A stretch of 8,638 bases of DNA, taken from the NCBI GenBank assembly GCA_903928835.1, contig CAIYSK010000355.1, positions 1-8,638 of the forward strand, written 5' to 3'. The notes beneath the pieces are model-generated. The model was not told the DNA's origin, did not search any database, and saw nothing but the letters and a program-made list of their open reading frames with translations. A program made the translations under genes and the position numbers. Positions 5,797 through 8,638 of this stretch are shown here, piece after piece. The DNA comes from an uncultured cyanobacterium (GTDB lineage: Bacteria; Cyanobacteriota; Cyanobacteriia; PCC-6307; Cyanobiaceae). The first letter of the stretch is position 1. Each line of letters starts with the position of its first letter.

Positions 5797-6058
5797 AGCT
5801 GCCTTGGCCTGGAAACAGATTGGCCAGATAGCAGCGGGTCACCTCGCGGTTCTGCAAACCGTTCTGCACCAAGAACCCGGCCAAGGCCGCCTGCACCAGG
5901 CGGTATTGATCCCAGTTGGGATGGCGCTCAATGAAGCTGCGCATCGAAGCCAAGAGGGCCTCAGGCACCTCAGCCCGCAAGCTCACCAGCCCTGCTTGCT
6001 CTGCCAACTCTGGCCCCAATGTCATCCGAACTCGGCGCTGTGACATCCAGTTCCCCAC
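5774..6058 (-). CDS. DUF2811 family protein
   Basis: A small protein of up to 94 residues carrying the cyanobacterial DUF2811 pattern: VSLRAEVPEALLASM (25-39), SFIERHPNWDQYRL (41-54), a helix AALAGFLVQNG (57-67) and the C-terminal YLANLF (77-82). Members are short and usually begin only a few residues before the VSL strand, so the first 24 residues here may be untranslated; in-frame starts exist at 6058 (ATG), 6046 (ATG), 6025 (ATG) and 5986 (GTG, at V25). A strand followed by two helices is reminiscent of ribbon-helix-helix regulators, but that is only a guess. The gene converges on the 5032-5796 gene and overlaps its last 23 bp. Upstream lies a 338-bp gene-free region. Family call secure, function unknown, start uncertain. 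Confidence 0.85.
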   Translation of the reverse strand: MGNWMSQRRVRMTLGPELAEQAGLVSLRAEVPEALLASMRSFIERHPNWDQYRLVQAALAGFLVQNGLQNREVTRCYLANLFPGQGSFRSDEVC

Positions 6059-6396
6059 ATCCCTGCGCAGGAGTCAAATCGGCTGGCTGGGGGTTGGGCC
6101 AGGTCTTCCCAGCTTGAGATTGGCTGCCAGCAAAGGTATCCAACCAAGGCCTACCCCCCAGGCGCCGGTGCCCCATCGACAAAGCCAGGCCTGTCAAGCC
6201 GGGAAACACCCAGCTTGGGGGTTCTCCCCAACCCCCAGAAGCCAGCAGGATCCGCCCACCCTGGTCTGGGGAAAACCTGGGGAGAAGGGCGGCGCTGCCT
6301 TCGGAATGGCCGGGGATCTTCCATTGATTAGAACAGCTGATCTAGGGCGAATCAACGGCGTTGTCTCATGCTGGAACCGTCTTTTTCGCCGCGACC
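6059..6396. other. 338-bp gene-free, GC-rich region between divergent genes
   Basis: No convincing coding sequence fills this gap; open frames crossing it have no family resemblance and overlap real genes antisense. It should hold the promoters of the DUF2811 gene (leftward) and the dehydrogenase gene (rightward). It contains three related segments (6087-6098, 6216-6223, 6227-6238) able to form alternative hairpins, a G-run cluster at 6081-6098, another at 6262-6288, and the 6-bp inverted repeat TTGATT (6324-6329) / AATCAA (6350-6355) some 40 bp before the dehydrogenase ATG. It does not match any RNA family I can recognise by eye. A small RNA or a long structured leader is possible. Confidence 0.5.
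6216..6237. repeat. Strong hairpin in the 6059-6396 spacer
   Basis: TGGGGGTT (6216-6223) pairs perfectly with AACCCCCA (6230-6237) across the loop CTCCCC. The stem can be lengthened by GCT (6213-6215) with AGC (6240-6242) if a 2-nt bulge is allowed. No T-run follows on either strand, so it is not a standard intrinsic terminator. The same TGGGGGTT occurs at 6088-6095 and can compete for the right arm. Confidence 0.5.
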
Positions 6397-7281
6397 ATGG
6401 CCATCGCCCTGATCGGCACGGGGCTCCTGGGAGGGGCCATCGCCCAGCGCCTGTTGCAACAGGGTCACGCCCTCCATCTCTGGAATCGGGACCCCAGCAA
6501 ACTCAAGCCCCTCCTGGCCCTGGGGGGGATCGCAGCCTCCAGCCCCCTCGAGGCCGTGAACCAGGCGAACTGGGTGATCACGGTGCTCAGTGATGGCGCC
6601 GTGACGCGCCAGGTTTTGCTGGATCAGATCGGTGCCGGGCTTAGGGGGAAGCGGGTACTCCAAATCGGCACCATCGGGGCGGAGCAAAGCCGTTGTCTCG
6701 CAGGGGATCTGGCCAGGCTGGCTGCTGAACTCCTGGAAGCACCCGTGCTCGGCAGCCGCCCAGAAGCCTTGGCAGGCACCCTACAAATCATGGCGGGAGG
6801 CCCCAAAAACCTGTTCCAAGAAGCGCTGCCCCTACTCCAGGATCTGGGCCCTGATCCCCGCTGGATGGGAGAGATAGGTTCTGGCCTGGAAACCAAGCTG
6901 GCCCTCAACCAACTGATCGCCAGCCTTACCCATGCCTTCAGTCTTTCCCTCCATGTGGTGCAGGGAGCAGGCGTCGATCCCGAGGCCTTCATGGCCATCC
7001 TGCGGGGCAGTGCCCTCTACGCGCCCACCTTCGACAAAAAACTGCCGAAATTGCTCTCCGGGGATTTCAGCAATCCCAACTTTCCCTTAGCCCACCTGCG
7101 CAAAGACCTACTGCTCTTTCTGGAAACCGCCCAGGCCCAAGGCCTCCATAGCGAAGGGCTAACCGGATTGGTCCATCTGCTGGAGCGGGCCCAAGGGAAC
7201 GCCATCGACCTGCTGGATTACAGCGCCCTTCACCAGCTCACTGGCTCTGATGGGCGCCCAAACCAAGTGCCAAATCCTTGA
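6397..7281 (+). CDS. NAD(P)-binding beta-hydroxyacid dehydrogenase (3-hydroxyisobutyrate dehydrogenase / glyoxylate reductase family)
   Basis: A 294-residue protein, the usual length for this family, which reduces or oxidises small beta-hydroxyacids such as glyoxylate, succinic semialdehyde or 3-hydroxyisobutyrate with NAD(P)H. The N-terminal Rossmann domain has GTGLLGG (7-13), and WNRDPSK (29-35), where Asn-Arg after the second strand favours NADP(H). The substrate-binding segment is EAPVLGSRPEALAGTL (114-129). The catalytic lysine is K167 in GSGLETKLALNQL (161-173), with N171 four residues later as in the family. C-terminal FPLAHLRKDL (229-238) matches the conserved substrate loop with K236 and D237. 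The ATG at 6397 is preferred over an upstream TTG at 6361 because MAIALIGTG starts right at the Rossmann strand; no Shine-Dalgarno is evident. The closest match in style is the plant and bacterial glyoxylate/succinic semialdehyde reductase group; the substrate is inferred. The 3' end overlaps the convergent DUF1818 gene by 44 bp. Confidence 0.9.
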   Translation: MAIALIGTGLLGGAIAQRLLQQGHALHLWNRDPSKLKPLLALGGIAASSPLEAVNQANWVITVLSDGAVTRQVLLDQIGAGLRGKRVLQIGTIGAEQSRCLAGDLARLAAELLEAPVLGSRPEALAGTLQIMAGGPKNLFQEALPLLQDLGPDPRWMGEIGSGLETKLALNQLIASLTHAFSLSLHVVQGAGVDPEAFMAILRGSALYAPTFDKKLPKLLSGDFSNPNFPLAHLRKDLLLFLETAQAQGLHSEGLTGLVHLLERAQGNAIDLLDYSALHQLTGSDGRPNQVPNP

Positions 7282-7645
7282 GCTCACTCAGGTCGGCCAG
7301 GGCTGCCGCGAAAGCCTGGCTGGCCGAGGCATCCCAGCCCCCCTCCAGGCCCCGCTGCAGCCCCTCCGGGGTGAGCACAAAGCGCACCTGCCATTGGCGT
7401 CGATCGCCTTCGAGCGCCATCCATAGGCCCCCCAGATCAAGCTCCAAGCCGATGGACTCCTCCTCCATCAACTGATCGGCAATGGCTGCGTGCTGCTCAA
7501 GCAATTGGCCAAAACCTTGGCGCAGGCTTTGGGCCTCCTGGGCCGTGAGCTCGGCAGCCCAGCCGGCTCCGCCAATCAACACAACAAAGGGGTGACGGGC
7601 TGGATCCACCAGCAACCGCCACCCCTCTCCCTCTTGCACCTGCAT
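7238..7645 (-). CDS. DUF1818 family protein
   Basis: A 135-residue soluble protein with the cyanobacterial DUF1818 pattern: GWRLLVDP (8-15), FVVLIGGAGWAAELTAQE (20-37), the acidic helix end QLMEEESIGLELD (58-70), LWMALEG (74-80), WQVRFVLTPEG (85-95) and EGGWDA (101-106). Structures of family members have, as I recall, a Whirly-like fold similar to ssDNA-binding regulators, but a nucleic-acid role for this protein is not shown. It begins 32 bp after the rpoZ stop on the same strand, so it is probably co-transcribed with rpoZ. The last 44 bp, encoding the tail beyond the conserved core, overlap the 3' end of the dehydrogenase gene. Family call is fairly secure; function unknown. Confidence 0.87.
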   Translation of the reverse strand: MQVQEGEGWRLLVDPARHPFVVLIGGAGWAAELTAQEAQSLRQGFGQLLEQHAAIADQLMEEESIGLELDLGGLWMALEGDRRQWQVRFVLTPEGLQRGLEGGWDASASQAFAAALADLSELKDLALGLGAHQSQ

Positions 7646-7677
7646 CCCCTGAACTGACGCCAGAATCCGATGAACAA

Positions 7678-7956
7678 TCAGCCGGGCAACAGATCGGGCT
7701 GATCCTGCTCATCACTCAATTCGATGATGGCGCGCTGGACGGGCTTGATCATCGAGTCGTCAAGCAGGCCGTCGAAATCATCAAAACGGCGTTGCTTGGC
7801 GCGAAAAGCAATCCGCACGGTGGTGAGATAGCGGTTGCTGGAAAAGCGGATCAGGCTCTCGGCCCGTTGGGCCAGTTCCTTGGGGTTCACTTCAACGCCA
7901 CGTTGAATCCCACCTTGTTGAATGCCACCGTGCAGGAGTCCACTGTGCATAACCAC
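7678..7956 (-). CDS. rpoZ: DNA-directed RNA polymerase omega subunit
   Basis: The small subunit that binds beta-prime and helps assembly of RNA polymerase. The conserved core is clear: [10 protein letters not shown] (27-36), [19 protein letters not shown] (39-57), which contains the helix that clamps beta-prime, then FDDFDGLL (58-65) and [20 protein letters not shown] (71-90). Length is 92 residues from a GTG at 7956; an ATG at 7950 gives 90, and a GTG at 7890 (V23) gives 70. The first 22 residues contain a tandem [10 protein letters not shown] repeat, are not part of the known core, and overlap an inverted repeat (7891-7907), so the true start is open. None of the starts has a good Shine-Dalgarno. 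The gene leads the pair rpoZ-DUF1818 and diverges from the Hsp70-like gene across about 75 bp. Identification is secure. Confidence 0.94.
   Translation of the reverse strand: MVMHSGLLHGGIQQGGIQRGVEVNPKELAQRAESLIRFSSNRYLTTVRIAFRAKQRRFDDFDGLLDDSMIKPVQRAIIELSDEQDQPDLLPG
7891..7907. repeat. Perfect inverted repeat at the 5' end of rpoZ
   Basis: TTCAACG-CCA-CGTTGAA has 7-bp perfect arms around 3 bp. It lies in the variable N-terminal coding part of rpoZ as called from 7956, or directly upstream of the start if the GTG at 7890 is used. It overlaps a 15-bp imperfect tandem repeat (7900-7914 and 7915-7929, 12 of 15 identical) that encodes the GGIQ repeat. It may be an operator, an RNA hairpin over the start, or a by-product of the tandem duplication. 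Confidence 0.45.
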
Positions 7957-7968
7957 ATCGCCAATCGT

Positions 7969-7997
7969 GCCAGCCTAGGTCAGGAGGGGGACCTGGC
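7969..7997. promoter_or_regulatory. Interrupted inverted repeat between rpoZ and the Hsp70-like gene
   Basis: In the 75-bp divergent spacer, AGGTC (7977-7981) pairs with GACCT (7990-7994), and GCC (7969-7971) with GGC (7995-7997) across a 5-nt bulge, around a purine loop AGGAGGGG. No convincing -35/-10 pairs are visible for either gene. The site could serve as a shared operator or a leader hairpin; the evidence is only its symmetry and position. Confidence 0.25.
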
Positions 7998-8031
7998 GGT
8001 TTAGAAGGGGGCCGTGGTTGAGGGGGAGGCC

Positions 8032-8638
8032 ATGGAGGACAAGGGCACCCTGGCCATCGATTTGGGCAGCACCACCACGGTGGTGGCCTATCAAGGCCCA
8101 GACACCGCAGCGCAGCTGCTGCCCTTGCCGCCCTTCAGCCTCGATGGGCCGGTGGTGGTGCCCAGCCTGCTTTGGCTCACCGAAGCCACCGGCGCCAAAC
8201 CACTCATCGGCCGCCAGGTGCTCGATGCCGGCTTGGCCCATCACGAGGGACCGGAACTGCGCCGCGACTTCAAACGTCTCATTGGCTCCGGCAGCGCCTT
8301 AGCCCAGCCAGCCGAACAGGCCGGGGCCCTGCTGCTGAAAGCTCTCTGGGCCGCCCTACCGAGCGGCATCAGCCCCAAGCGCCTGGTGCTGACAGCACCG
8401 ATCGACACCTACCGCAGCTATCGCCAGTGGCTGGCCGAGGTGTGCACGGAGCTGGGCGTGGAGGAGGTGGCCCTGGTGGATGAACCCACCGCCGCGGCCA
8501 TCGGCGCCGGGCTTCCCCCGGGCAGCACCGCCCTGGTGGTGGATATCGGTGGTGGCACCGTGGATGTGGCCCTGGTGAAGCTGGAGGGAGGCGAAGGTCG
8601 AGCCGCCCCGATTGCCCAGCTGTTGCGCTTTGCGGGCC
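8032..8638 (+). CDS. Hsp70/DnaK-family ATPase, N-terminal part (cut by window edge)
   Basis: Reading from ATG 8032, 202 complete codons stay open to the window edge, covering the first half of an Hsp70-type actin-fold ATPase domain. Phosphate-1 motif IDLGSTTTVVAY is at 9-20, KRLIG at 81-85 (K81 aligns with the catalytic lysine of DnaK), TAPIDTYRSY at 121-130, the connect-1 motif VDEPTAAAIGAG at 149-160, and phosphate-2 VVDIGGGTVDVAL at 169-181. The distance from K81 to E151 is 70 residues, against about 101 in E. coli DnaK, so subdomain IB is shortened; this is a divergent, compact Hsp70 rather than a main DnaK. Purine-rich AGGGGGAGG just upstream serves as ribosome-binding site; an in-frame GTG at 8014 is an alternative. 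It diverges from rpoZ. Whether a substrate-binding domain follows cannot be seen. Confidence 0.9.
   Translation, partial: MEDKGTLAIDLGSTTTVVAYQGPDTAAQLLPLPPFSLDGPVVVPSLLWLTEATGAKPLIGRQVLDAGLAHHEGPELRRDFKRLIGSGSALAQPAEQAGALLLKALWAALPSGISPKRLVLTAPIDTYRSYRQWLAEVCTELGVEEVALVDEPTAAAIGAGLPPGSTALVVDIGGGTVDVALVKLEGGEGRAAPIAQLLRFAG

Noticed and set aside
6216..6242. Intrinsic terminator for a flanking gene
   Set aside because: The hairpin is strong, but no T-run follows on either strand, and both flanking genes read away from it.
5916..6593. 225-codon plus-strand open frame spanning the 338-bp spacer
   Set aside because: It overlaps DUF2811 antisense and the dehydrogenase in another frame; its product is Pro/Arg/Gly-rich without recognisable motifs, so it does not turn the spacer into a gene.
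1..8638. CRISPR array or insertion sequence
   Set aside because: No regularly spaced repeats of 23-40 bp and no transposase-like frame or terminal inverted repeats were seen on either strand.

Overview
The window looks like chromosomal DNA from a GC-rich unicellular picocyanobacterium of the Synechococcus/Cyanobium group. This rests on several cyanobacterial families lying together: a photosystem II S4-domain protein, DUF2811, DUF1818 and a cyanobacterial-type RNA polymerase omega subunit. Very tight packing, GTG starts and three copies of the palindrome GCGATCGC (HIP1-like) fit the same group. The lineage is my inference from protein recognition, not from a search. I see no insertion sequence, phage gene, CRISPR array or other sign of recent transfer.

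Layout. At 1-741 (minus) is the N-terminal 247 codons of serA, cut by the window edge. A 109-bp divergent spacer, with an inverted repeat and two helically phased copies of CTTCAATTG, separates it from a plus-strand pair: a 166-aa two-helix membrane protein (851-1351) and an S4-domain RNA-binding protein (1355-2143). A tRNA-Val(GAC) at 2215-2286 is followed 33 bp later by murD (2320-3756). murD converges on and overlaps a minus-strand polytopic membrane protein (3734-4420). From the next divergent spacer an EVE-domain gene (4577-5035) runs right, overlapping ATGA-style a second polytopic membrane protein (5032-5796) that is a diverged paralogue of the first. That gene overlaps a convergent DUF2811 gene (5774-6058). 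The only long gene-free stretch (6059-6396) is GC-rich and contains competing inverted repeats. A beta-hydroxyacid dehydrogenase (6397-7281) then converges on and overlaps the rpoZ-DUF1818 pair (7956 to 7238, minus). Finally a truncated Hsp70-type ATPase (8032-8638, plus) diverges from rpoZ.

How the genes relate. Most are housekeeping: serine synthesis (serA), peptidoglycan precursor synthesis (murD), translation (tRNA-Val) and transcription (rpoZ). The others are conserved but poorly characterised cyanobacterial proteins. I did not find a clear new defence or mobile system. The most interesting points are the paralogous membrane-protein pair around the EVE gene, the potentially switch-like inverted repeats in the 338-bp spacer, a 9-mer (CAATTGAAG) that I found only in two promoter regions, and the compact Hsp70 ATPase domain next to rpoZ.
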